From Bacilli bacterium (lineage in GTDB: Bacteria; Bacillota_I; Bacilli_A; RF39; UBA660), in contig JAFSVF010000019.1 of NCBI GenBank assembly GCA_017450205.1, forward strand, positions 23,381 to 87,380: 64,000 nucleotides of DNA, read 5' to 3'. Positions within the stretch are counted from its first letter, which is position 1. Each line of letters opens with the position of its first letter. The notes under the pieces were generated by a model. It saw only the letters and a list, made by a program, of their open reading frames with translations. It had not been told where the DNA came from and did no database searches. The translations under genes and the position numbers were made by a program. This document shows positions 1 to 8,251 of this stretch, in pieces.

Positions 1-1
1 A

Positions 2-277
2 AAAATTGTTTATATTACAGTTATGAATGCTTTATCTGTAGATTGTGATTGTGATAAAAATCAAGGAGATCCAGTTATGAGTGATTTAGGTATTGTTGGA
101 TCTTTGGATCCTGTTGCTAATGATCAAGCTTTTATAGATATGGTATTTAATTCTACTGAAAGTGGTAGTGAAGAATTAAGAGAAAGAGTAGATACTAGAC
201 TTGGAAGACATATTTTAGAATATACTGAAGGTTTAGGATTAGGTTCTACTGAATATGAACTAATTAATTTAGATTAG
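2..277 (+). CDS. DUF362-family iron-sulfur protein, C-terminal fragment
   Basis: This is the 3' end of a gene that begins before the window; the frame is open from base 2, so the ATG at 23 is most likely internal. The tail has a CDCD motif followed by a GSLDPVANDQAF stretch and ends in GLGSTEYELI. This resembles the C-terminus of DUF362 proteins, which often carry ferredoxin-like 4Fe-4S domains, but no ferredoxin domain is visible in the part present. The exact substrate is unknown. The stop codon overlaps the Shine-Dalgarno of the next gene, so the two are probably co-transcribed. Confidence 0.7.
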   Translation, partial: KIVYITVMNALSVDCDCDKNQGDPVMSDLGIVGSLDPVANDQAFIDMVFNSTESGSEELRERVDTRLGRHILEYTEGLGLGSTEYELINLD

Positions 278-286
278 GAGATTATT

Positions 287-925
287 ATGGCATCATCAAT
301 GATTCATCTTACAATTGCTAATGAATTAAACAAAATGTTAAAAAGAGATAAGAAAAAATTACTTCTTGGATCAATTGCACCTGATTTATCTAAACTAGTT
401 GGTGACGATAAAACTCGAAGTCATTTTATTCTAGAAGGTGAAGATGATATTCCAGACTTAAATAAATTTTTAAAAAAATATGGATATTTTTTAAATGATG
501 ACTTTGTATTAGGATATTATATTCATTTGTACTCAGATTACTTATGGTTTAAATACTTTATACCTGATCTTTTTGATGAAGGAAAAAATGTTATTACCAA
601 ATTAAATGGAGATATTATTAAATGTAATGGTAATATGATGGAAAAATATATTTATAATGACTATACAAATATTAATAATGATTTAATTAATGATTATGAT
701 TTGGATTTGAAATTGTTTTATGAACCAATACCTGAATTAAATAATATTATTGATGAAATTCCAATGGATAAAATTTCTTTAATTGTAGATAAAGCTGGTT
801 TAATAATAGATAATTCTAAAAAAACTAAAGAACTAGTATTTGATATTGAACAAATAAAAAATTTTATAAATATGAATGTTGAAATAATTTATTCAAATTT
901 AAAAGAATTAAAGATTGCGGAATAA
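287..925 (+). CDS. zinc-dependent phospholipase C-like hydrolase
   Basis: The 212-residue protein begins ASSMIHLTIA and has GSIAPD at about residues 28-33, SHF near residue 46 and YIHLYSDYLWF near residues 78-88. The spaced His and Asp residues (HxxxA, APD, SHF, HLxxD) match the metal-binding pattern of the zinc-dependent phospholipase C / S1-P1 nuclease fold (PF00882-like). Proteins of this type are common in Firmicutes with unproven substrates. No signal peptide is seen, so a cytoplasmic hydrolase is more likely than a secreted phospholipase. An AGGAG site lies 8 bases upstream of the ATG. The family call is good; the substrate is not known. Confidence 0.65.
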   Translation: MASSMIHLTIANELNKMLKRDKKKLLLGSIAPDLSKLVGDDKTRSHFILEGEDDIPDLNKFLKKYGYFLNDDFVLGYYIHLYSDYLWFKYFIPDLFDEGKNVITKLNGDIIKCNGNMMEKYIYNDYTNINNDLINDYDLDLKLFYEPIPELNNIIDEIPMDKISLIVDKAGLIIDNSKKTKELVFDIEQIKNFINMNVEIIYSNLKELKIAE

Positions 926-954
926 AGATTATGTTACATAACATAATCTTTTTT
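925..954 (+). terminator. Rho-independent terminator
   Basis: A 10-bp perfect stem (925-934 with 941-950), a 6-base loop and a T run end the first two-gene transcript. Confidence 0.85.
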
Positions 955-1025
955 ATGTAAACTAAAGTTATATTTACTTTAATAAAGTGTGATATATTAC
1001 TATAATATTATATGAGGTGTTATAT

Positions 1026-1754
1026 ATGGATAATGAACCTAAAATTCAAACAGCTGTTAAGGATTATAATGGTAAAAAAATTAATCTTATAAAATTAGAT
1101 ATTATACTTACAATTGTTTTATTTATTGTAATTGGATTAATGATATATTCTTTATATCCTAAGTTTAAAAATACACATTATATGGGAAATGTAGATGATG
1201 AATATGAAGAAGTAACAACTACTGAAGCTATAAGTAATGATAAAAAAATTGATGTAGTTGAATTGGAAAGTGAAAATTATATTGTTTATAAAGTTACAAA
1301 TCAAACAGGCAATGTTAAAGATATTACTCTTCGATTAAATACTTATGTTGGTGATAATGTAGATAATACTTTATCTTATGAATGTTTTGGAGTTGATAAT
1401 AATGCAGTATTTTATGCATTTTTTAAGAAAAGTGATTTAAAGATTTATGATAAATATGAATATGTTGTTAATTCTATGAATAGTTTATATTCTTCTGCTA
1501 AAGAGTTTATAAAATTAGATGTTAGTGTTGATGATATATTTGATTATAGATTTACAAATAGTTCTGGTAGAGCAGTTAATTCAGTTAGTTTTGTAATTAT
1601 ATATTATGATACTAAGAATAATATTGTAGATATTGAAGAAAAGACTAAGACATTATTTGATGAGAATGATTCTTATGAATTTAAAGTAAAAGATAATTAT
1701 GATAGATTTGAAGTTTATGTAAATGAAGCTTATTATACAAAAAAAGAATCCTAG
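1026..1754 (+). CDS. single-pass membrane protein of unknown function
   Basis: Start chosen at the ATG at 1026, 8 bases after GAGG; an upstream in-frame GTG at 1017 overlaps the ribosome site. The 242-residue protein has a short charged N-terminus, one transmembrane helix at about residues 22-43 (IILTIVLFIVIGLMIYSLYP), a TTTEA linker and a beta-rich extracytoplasmic domain. Its plan (short cytoplasmic tail, one helix, Thr-rich linker, beta domain) is like the protein at 42808-43536, but I see no clear sequence identity. Not recognised as a known family. Confidence 0.75.
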   Translation: MDNEPKIQTAVKDYNGKKINLIKLDIILTIVLFIVIGLMIYSLYPKFKNTHYMGNVDDEYEEVTTTEAISNDKKIDVVELESENYIVYKVTNQTGNVKDITLRLNTYVGDNVDNTLSYECFGVDNNAVFYAFFKKSDLKIYDKYEYVVNSMNSLYSSAKEFIKLDVSVDDIFDYRFTNSSGRAVNSVSFVIIYYDTKNNIVDIEEKTKTLFDENDSYEFKVKDNYDRFEVYVNEAYYTKKES

Positions 1755-1766
1755 GATTCCTTTTTA
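1744..1766. terminator. shared bidirectional terminator (weak)
   Basis: GAATC-ctag-GATTC hairpin flanked by A and T runs lies between two converging genes and overlaps the end of the forward gene. The stem is only 5 bp, so its strength is uncertain. Confidence 0.45.
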
Positions 1767-2735
1767 TTTGAAGTTAATATCGCCTTTATTTACTATATCT
1801 TTTGATTCAATTGCATATATTAAATCTATTAAGTTTATTTTTTTATCTGAGTTTAAATCATATTTTTCATTATATGTTGAATTATTAAGTATAGAAGTTC
1901 TTATTTCTTGAGTATACTCACTTATTGCAGTAACTTTTGTGAAAGTAAATAGAGAACCGATTAAGAATAATAGTATAAATATTTCATATTTTCCTTTAAA
2001 TATATCATCACTTATTGGATTATTTACTTCTTCACTTTCTACTTTCTTAATTAATTCAATTCCTTCTTCATTTGATATTTCTTCGACTGTTTGTTCAGGT
2101 GTTTTCATGTCAGTGAAGTATTTTTTGTTTTTTTGTTTATTCTTTTTTATTTTTTTTCTTACGTTATTAATTATTATAATTATTAAAACTATTCCACATA
2201 TAGTTAATACTAATTTTTTATTTTCTCTAATATATTTTATTATAGGATTTTGCATAATTATTTCTTCTTTAAATAGTTTATAATTATCATCATCTATAGT
2301 TACTGTTAGAATTGTTCCAGCAGTTTTTTCAATCTTATGATTTGAGTTAGCTATTTCAATGTTGTCTATTTTAATAGTTCCTTGATTTGTTTTTGCTGTA
2401 GGTTTTATGTTTAATTCCATATATTCAATAGAATTAAATGAATTTTCACTATCTAGAAGAATTGTTATTTTTTTATTTTGTCCAGATTCATTTTCTACTT
2501 GTTCTTTATGAAAGTATGAATTTGCAGTTATACTTAATACTTCAAATTCTTCTGGATTGTACTCAATTGTATGTTTTATAGCCATTAAATCTGGACTTTG
2601 TACTTTAAATCCGATTGTAATGGTATTATTACCGGCATCTCTAATTGTATTAGCATCTAGTGTTGTATTTTTAGAATAACCGAATCCAAATATACTTGTT
2701 ATACTTAGAACTGTTGCTAAAAGTAGTTTTTTCAT
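1764..2735 (-). CDS. membrane protein with cohesin-like and dockerin-like segments
   Basis: A 323-residue protein with an N-terminal signal sequence (MKKLLLATVLSITSIFGFGYS), a beta-rich domain at about 25-150 that resembles the cohesin/bacterial Ig-like fold (HTIEYNPEEFEVLSI), a transmembrane helix near 172-192 followed by a Lys-rich stretch, a second helix near 250-272, and a C-terminal DLNSDKKINLIDLIYAI segment that looks like one half of a type I dockerin (calcium loop DxNxDxxxNxxD). The topology predicted is both ends outside and a short charged loop inside. The cohesin and dockerin readings come from motif recognition only. It probably takes part in cell-surface protein assembly, but no partner is identified nearby. 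Confidence 0.6.
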   Translation of the reverse strand: MKKLLLATVLSITSIFGFGYSKNTTLDANTIRDAGNNTITIGFKVQSPDLMAIKHTIEYNPEEFEVLSITANSYFHKEQVENESGQNKKITILLDSENSFNSIEYMELNIKPTAKTNQGTIKIDNIEIANSNHKIEKTAGTILTVTIDDDNYKLFKEEIIMQNPIIKYIRENKKLVLTICGIVLIIIIINNVRKKIKKNKQKNKKYFTDMKTPEQTVEEISNEEGIELIKKVESEEVNNPISDDIFKGKYEIFILLFLIGSLFTFTKVTAISEYTQEIRTSILNNSTYNEKYDLNSDKKINLIDLIYAIESKDIVNKGDINFK

Positions 2736-2810
2736 ATAATCACCTAATTTTATTTTAGCAAATTATTAAAATATTACAATTAGATGTTATAATACTTTTG
2801 AGGTGTTGGT

Positions 2811-3683
2811 ATGATTCCTGAATTTTTATTAAATAGATTAGTTAATGATTATGGAGAAGAATTAACTAAAAAGATTATTGAAAGATATAAATTAAAGAGA
2901 GTAGTTTCTTTAAGAGTTAATACAATTAAAACTAATATTGAATATGTAAAAAGTATTTTAGATAAGAATAATATTTCTTATAAAGAGGTATCTTTTATTC
3001 CTTTTGCTTTGATTGTTGATTGTGATGAAAAGAAAATTCAAGAATTAGATATATACCAAGATGGTTTTATTTACCTACAAAGTATAAGTTCAATGCTACC
3101 ACCAGTGTTTTTGGATTTAGAAAAGAAAAGTACACTTTTAGATATGGCTGCTTCTCCAGGTGGTAAGACAAGTGAAATATGTGCACTTGCTGATAATGAA
3201 ATATATGTAACCGCAACTGAAGTAAATGAAATAAGGAGAAATAGACTAGTTTATAATTTAGATAAGTTAGGTTGTAAGAATGTTACTACGTTAAGAGTAG
3301 ATGCTAGAAATCTTGATGATTATTTTTCTTTTGATAATATACTTTTAGATGCTCCTTGTTCTGGAAGTGGTACTATTGAAGAAAATGATTTTAGTAAAAT
3401 TAATGAAAAACTAGTTGATAATATAGTTAAAGTACAAGAAAGTTTACTTAGAAAAGCTTTAAGTATTTTAAAACCTGGAAAAACAATGGTTTATTCAACT
3501 TGTTCTATTTTAAAGAGTGAAAATGAAGATATAATTAATAAAATGATTAAAGAATTTAATATTGAAATTATACCTATTAAAGTTGATTTTGAAACTTTAC
3601 CTTCAAATATTGAAGGAGTTCAAACGATAATGCCTAGTGAAGCAAATGAAGGATTCTTTATATGTAAGATTAAGAAGCTTTAA
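2811..3683 (+). CDS. RsmB/RsmF-type RNA cytosine-C5 methyltransferase
   Basis: This 290-residue protein of the NOL1/NOP2/Sun family methylates cytosine C5 in RNA with S-adenosylmethionine. Motif I DMAASPGGKT is at 111-120, motif IV DAPCSGSG at 180-187 (Cys183) and motif VI YSTCSI at 228-233 with the catalytic Cys231. It is shorter than RsmF proteins with a C-terminal PUA-like domain and ends soon after the catalytic core (EGFFICKIKKL). It could act on 16S rRNA or tRNA; the target cannot be set from sequence. A GAGG site precedes the ATG. Confidence 0.9.
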   Translation: MIPEFLLNRLVNDYGEELTKKIIERYKLKRVVSLRVNTIKTNIEYVKSILDKNNISYKEVSFIPFALIVDCDEKKIQELDIYQDGFIYLQSISSMLPPVFLDLEKKSTLLDMAASPGGKTSEICALADNEIYVTATEVNEIRRNRLVYNLDKLGCKNVTTLRVDARNLDDYFSFDNILLDAPCSGSGTIEENDFSKINEKLVDNIVKVQESLLRKALSILKPGKTMVYSTCSILKSENEDIINKMIKEFNIEIIPIKVDFETLPSNIEGVQTIMPSEANEGFFICKIKKL

Positions 3684-3694
3684 TGCTTCTTTTT
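3673..3694. terminator. shared terminator between converging genes
   Basis: AGAAGC / GCTTCT hairpin with a T run on the + strand overlaps the last codons of both converging genes. Confidence 0.6.
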
Positions 3695-5056
3695 AATTTC
3701 TATATAATCTTTATAATTGTGTATTAATTCTTTTATAAATATAGATTTTTTATTATTAACTATGATGTATATGTAATTCTTTGTTCTTGTAAGTGCTACA
3801 TAGAATATTCTTCTTTCTTCTTCATAGGGAATATATTCTTTATCTTTTTGTATAAGTTTGAATATTTTTTCTTCTTTAATACCTGATGGAAAATCATCTG
3901 AATTAACTAAGATTACGTTTTCTTCTTCAAGTCCTTTTGATTTATGAATAGTCATTTTATTTTGAAATTCAATATTTTCTATATCCTTATTATTTCTTCC
4001 AAGTATTAATACATTTTCTTTTCCTGTTATTTCAAGAACCTCTTTTAAATTATAATTAATCATTATTTTTATGGGTTTATCTACATTCTTGTTTGATACT
4101 ATATTCTTTCTTAGTTGCTTTTTATTCTTCATTATAAAATTAGTAGATACGTGTATTAATTCATTACTATTTCGATATGTATATTTCAAATAATAGTACT
4201 TAGCATCTTCAAAGTATTTGTTAAAGTTTAGAAATATATTTAAGTTAGATCCTGAGAATCTATATATACTTTGAAAGTCATCTCCAACCACAAATAGATA
4301 TGCATTAGTATATTTAATAATTTCTTTTATGAGATTTAACCTAATAAGTGATGAATCTTGAAATTCATCTATTATTATATGTTTATATGGCAATTTAAAG
4401 TTTTTAACTTCTTTGGTTCCTTTGATAATGATATCGTCTAGATCAATTGAATTAGTACTTTTAAGTTCAATATTATATAAGTGATAAATATCTAAGATAA
4501 ATTTTAAGAGTATTTTAGTATTGAAGATAGATTTTTTATAGAATTTATATATATCTTTTTCTTCTAAATTATTACTTTTAGCTAATTTTATGAAAGTATA
4601 TATTTTCATTTTAAAATTTTCATATATTTTTGATTTGAATATTTTATTAATATCATTATCTGTGAAGAAAAGGTTCTTAAATAATCTATTTTTCTTTTTA
4701 TTAAAACTAATATAAGATTTAAAATACTCATCAATTATAAAGGGAAGAGTAGTGTCATTTGTGATTGAAAAGCTATTCTTTAAGAATTTTAAGCCTAGTT
4801 TATGAAATGTTAGTACTTCAATTTTATAGCCTAAATTTAATAATTTATTTTTTAGATTATTTACTGTTTCATTAGTAAATGATATACATAATATTTCATT
4901 TTCTTTTATATTTAATTCTTCAATTAAATATTTTACTTTTCCCTGAATTGTTAATGTTTTACCAGAACCAGCTCCTGCGATAACAAGAACTGATTTATTA
5001 GTAGATTTAATTGCTTCAACTTGTGTATTATCTAATTCAATATTATTTATCCTCAT
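3680..5056 (-). CDS. UvrD/Rep-like superfamily 1A DNA helicase, compact
   Basis: A 458-residue ATP-dependent helicase. Seen in order: Q-motif region LDNTQVEAI, Walker A GAGSGKT near residues 27-33, motif Ia SFTNET, Walker B IIIDEFQDS, motif III VVGDDFQSIYRFSG, motif IV TYRNS, motif V MTIHKSKGLE and motif VI VALTRT. It is much shorter than UvrD or PcrA (about 700 residues), mainly because the 1B and 2B accessory domains are reduced. It lies just downstream of addBA but is a separate transcript by the terminator at 5073. A role in repair or replication restart is inferred. Confidence 0.85.
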   Translation of the reverse strand: MRINNIELDNTQVEAIKSTNKSVLVIAGAGSGKTLTIQGKVKYLIEELNIKENEILCISFTNETVNNLKNKLLNLGYKIEVLTFHKLGLKFLKNSFSITNDTTLPFIIDEYFKSYISFNKKKNRLFKNLFFTDNDINKIFKSKIYENFKMKIYTFIKLAKSNNLEEKDIYKFYKKSIFNTKILLKFILDIYHLYNIELKSTNSIDLDDIIIKGTKEVKNFKLPYKHIIIDEFQDSSLIRLNLIKEIIKYTNAYLFVVGDDFQSIYRFSGSNLNIFLNFNKYFEDAKYYYLKYTYRNSNELIHVSTNFIMKNKKQLRKNIVSNKNVDKPIKIMINYNLKEVLEITGKENVLILGRNNKDIENIEFQNKMTIHKSKGLEEENVILVNSDDFPSGIKEEKIFKLIQKDKEYIPYEEERRIFYVALTRTKNYIYIIVNNKKSIFIKELIHNYKDYIEIKKKH

Positions 5057-5072
5057 ACTATTATATTTACCG

Positions 5073-5103
5073 AAAAAAATAAGGATTACTTAATGTAATC
5101 CTT
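5073..5103 (-). terminator. Rho-independent terminator of addBA
   Basis: A 9-bp perfect stem (5081-5089 with 5095-5103), a 5-base loop and a T run (minus strand) directly after addA; it overlaps the addA stop. Confidence 0.85.
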
Positions 5104-8100
5104 AAATTTTTTTAAAAAAGTTTTCTTTTATTGAATAAAGATATATATTTGTTGTTTTATTATATGTTTTTTCAATGTATTTTTTATAACCTTTTAATTG
5201 CTCATTGTACTCTTCGGAGTAAACATTATCAGTTTTATAGTCTATAATATCAAAATGATCATCATATTCTATTAGTAAATCTATAATACCATTTTTTTGA
5301 ATTCCATTATCTATATATGAAAATTCATGTTCTTTATAAGTAATTGCTGATGATATATTTTCTACTTCACGATTGTTTATAAATTTTTTTATTATTTCTT
5401 TATATTCATCACTTATATGTAATGTATCTAAGTTATTATTTTTAAAGTCATATACCTCAAAGCAATAATGTAGGTAATTACCATAATCTAACATTTCTTT
5501 TAATTCTTTAGTCATTAGATGTTTTTGATCTTTACTGAATTTACTATTTTGTAATACTTTATTATCGATTGATATATTATTAATAGTAATTTTATTACCA
5601 GTATTTTTAATTATTTTATTATAATCAGTATTATCCTTTAGATTATAATCTTTAGTTAATCCGATGGTATCTATATCAATGTCTTCTGTATATTTAAGAA
5701 GTTTATTTTTTTCTAATTCAAAGATATCGCTAAATGACTTACATTTTAGTATGTCTTCACTTGATACTACGGTTTTAGGTTTCATTTTATCTCTCCATGA
5801 ATTGATTACTATATATTGTTCCCTTGCTCTTGTAATAGCTACGTATAATAGTCTTATTTTTTCTGATACGTTTTCTTCTAGTTCAGTTTTTTCATATAAA
5901 GATTTAATAAAAGTTTTATCTAAATAATAATCATTTTTAAATGGAGTTATTATTCCATAATCTATACTTAAAGGTATTTTGTTTTGCTTTTTACCTTTAA
6001 ATGGACTATTTAAATATGGTAAATAGACAAATGGAAACTCTAATCCTTTTGATTTATGCATTGTCATTATTCTGACAGCGTTTTTGCTTGGAGTTTTAAT
6101 AGACATTTTAAAATCATCATCTGATTTAAGAATTCTATCAAAATAGTCATTTAGTGAATATATATCTAAACCAAATTTGTTTAAATCTTCAGCATTATTA
6201 ACAATATATTCTAGTTTAGTTGATCTGTTTTTAACATTACCAACAGTTATTGTTTTAGAAAATATATTGAATTTATTTATTAGTTCAATAATAATTTCTT
6301 TATTGGATAATCCTTCGATTTTTTCTGATATTTCTAGTAAGTCTTTATAAAGTGAAGTATCTTTATATTTCTTTTCATTAATTATTTTAAATATTTCTTC
6401 GTCATTAGTCTTATAGATATATGATCTTAATATAGACATAAATGAATGATTAAATATTGGACCATAGTTATTTTCTTTAATACAAATCAGAAGTGATATT
6501 AAATTTTTAAGAATATATACTTCATCATCTTCTTTTATTGATAGATCTTTTTCAATTGTTACAGGGATTTTATTAAATTCTAGTATTTTTTTTATAAGTT
6601 CAAAATTTGTTGATTTGTCTACTAGGATACAAAAATCTTTATAAGTAAGTGGATTTTTATTACCATCTCCATCTACTACTAGTATGTTTTGAGACATTTT
6701 TTCTTTAATATCCTTAGCAATGATAAAGGCTTCTACTTCATTATTTTTAAAATTAAATTTTTCTGGAAGAGAATAGTTGAGTATTCTCATGTTGTAATCA
6801 AAATCTTTTTGTTTATATTCATTATACGGTTCAAATTTAGCTTCCATTTGATGTTCTTCTTTAAATTTAGCACCACCAATATCATCATGCATAATGTCTG
6901 AGAAGAAACTATTAATGTTTGAAATTACTTCATCTCTAGATCTAAAGTTTTTAGTCATATCTATTTTTATTCCTAAGGCATCTTTAGATACTGATTCACT
7001 ATATTTTTCATATTTGTCATATTTTTCTTTAAATATGTATGGATTTGCATGTCTAAATCTATAGATTGATTGTTTTATGTCTCCAACCATATAAACATTA
7101 TTGTTAGAAATATGTTTAATAAACTCTTCTTGTATATCATTTGTATCTTGATATTCATCAATCATTATTTCTTTAGTTTTATTTTTAATTTCTTCACAAA
7201 CACTTTCATTGTTTTTTACTAGTTCAATAGCTTTAAGAGCTATATCTTGAAATTCATATGCATTATTTTGATTTTTAAATATAGTTATTTCTTTATCTAG
7301 TTGTTTAATTATGTTAATTAAGAATGAAACATTATTTTTTGTATATAGATATTCTGACATTAAATCAGAATCTGTTTTGCTATAAATTTCTTTGATTTTA
7401 TCTTCCAAAGTTTTAATTTCTTCTTTTAAATCATCTATATCATCATCGTCGAATATTTTTGTTTTACCACTATTTTGTGGTTTTCTTTCTTTAACTATTT
7501 CAATTATTTCTTCTGGATAAATAGCTGATTGAAGTCTTTCGATTCGTAATTGCATTTTTTCATGTGCTTTATCAGTTATAATATGAGAATTAAATTCTTC
7601 GTATAAAGGAATAATTTTTTCTTTTGCATCAAAAGCTATATTTCTATATTCTTCAATAAATTTATCTATCATATCTTTTGAGTAAAAATCAGATATATAG
7701 TTATCTAAGAATTCTTTTTTATCTTTTAAATTACATATACTTCGATATAGTTTAATTATTTCGTTAATTGTATTTGTATCGTCTTTATAACAAAAATCAT
7801 TTGTGAAGTTTATGAATTCATCAGTAGGATTTTCGTAAAATTTTAAGAAAATTTTATTTAAAATTTTTGTTAATTCAGTATTAACTATGTTTTCATCAAT
7901 TATTGTAAAATGTTTATCGATGTTTAATAGATAGTTATATTTTTTAACTATACTTTGAGCAAATGAGTCAAAAGTTGTTATATAAGATGATTCAACTAAA
8001 TCTAGTTCATCTTTATTTTCTTCAGTTACAGTTTCTTTAATAACTTTTCTAATTCTATCTTTCATTTCTTGAGCGGCAGCATTTGTAAATGTAAGTATTA

Positions 8101-8251
8101 TAAGTTCATCTACTTTTGTGCCACTTGTTACAATTTTTTTAACTCTTGATTTTAATACGAAGGTTTTGCCAGATCCGGCACCGGCAGATACAATTATGTT
8201 TTTGCCTGATGCATTAATAGCATTTTCTTGTTCTTTAGTAGCTTTAGCCAT
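5102..8251 (-). CDS. addA: ATP-dependent helicase/nuclease subunit A
   Basis: The 1049-residue AddA subunit of the AddAB (RexAB) complex, which resects DNA double-strand ends for recombination. Walker A GAGSGKT is at residues 24-30, followed by LTFTNAAA (Ia), MIDEYQDTND (II), VGDIKQSIYRFRHA (III), NFRSR (IV), MTMHKSKGLEFP (V) and VAITRAREQY (VI). The RecB-type nuclease is at the C-terminus, with GIIDLLIEY and IIDYKTD carrying the catalytic Asp and Lys. It overlaps addB by 8 bases, a sign of coupled translation. It is somewhat shorter than the about 1230-residue B. subtilis protein. Confidence 0.95.
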   Translation of the reverse strand: MAKATKEQENAINASGKNIIVSAGAGSGKTFVLKSRVKKIVTSGTKVDELIILTFTNAAAQEMKDRIRKVIKETVTEENKDELDLVESSYITTFDSFAQSIVKKYNYLLNIDKHFTIIDENIVNTELTKILNKIFLKFYENPTDEFINFTNDFCYKDDTNTINEIIKLYRSICNLKDKKEFLDNYISDFYSKDMIDKFIEEYRNIAFDAKEKIIPLYEEFNSHIITDKAHEKMQLRIERLQSAIYPEEIIEIVKERKPQNSGKTKIFDDDDIDDLKEEIKTLEDKIKEIYSKTDSDLMSEYLYTKNNVSFLINIIKQLDKEITIFKNQNNAYEFQDIALKAIELVKNNESVCEEIKNKTKEIMIDEYQDTNDIQEEFIKHISNNNVYMVGDIKQSIYRFRHANPYIFKEKYDKYEKYSESVSKDALGIKIDMTKNFRSRDEVISNINSFFSDIMHDDIGGAKFKEEHQMEAKFEPYNEYKQKDFDYNMRILNYSLPEKFNFKNNEVEAFIIAKDIKEKMSQNILVVDGDGNKNPLTYKDFCILVDKSTNFELIKKILEFNKIPVTIEKDLSIKEDDEVYILKNLISLLICIKENNYGPIFNHSFMSILRSYIYKTNDEEIFKIINEKKYKDTSLYKDLLEISEKIEGLSNKEIIIELINKFNIFSKTITVGNVKNRSTKLEYIVNNAEDLNKFGLDIYSLNDYFDRILKSDDDFKMSIKTPSKNAVRIMTMHKSKGLEFPFVYLPYLNSPFKGKKQNKIPLSIDYGIITPFKNDYYLDKTFIKSLYEKTELEENVSEKIRLLYVAITRAREQYIVINSWRDKMKPKTVVSSEDILKCKSFSDIFELEKNKLLKYTEDIDIDTIGLTKDYNLKDNTDYNKIIKNTGNKITINNISIDNKVLQNSKFSKDQKHLMTKELKEMLDYGNYLHYCFEVYDFKNNNLDTLHISDEYKEIIKKFINNREVENISSAITYKEHEFSYIDNGIQKNGIIDLLIEYDDHFDIIDYKTDNVYSEEYNEQLKGYKKYIEKTYNKTTNIYLYSIKENFFKKI

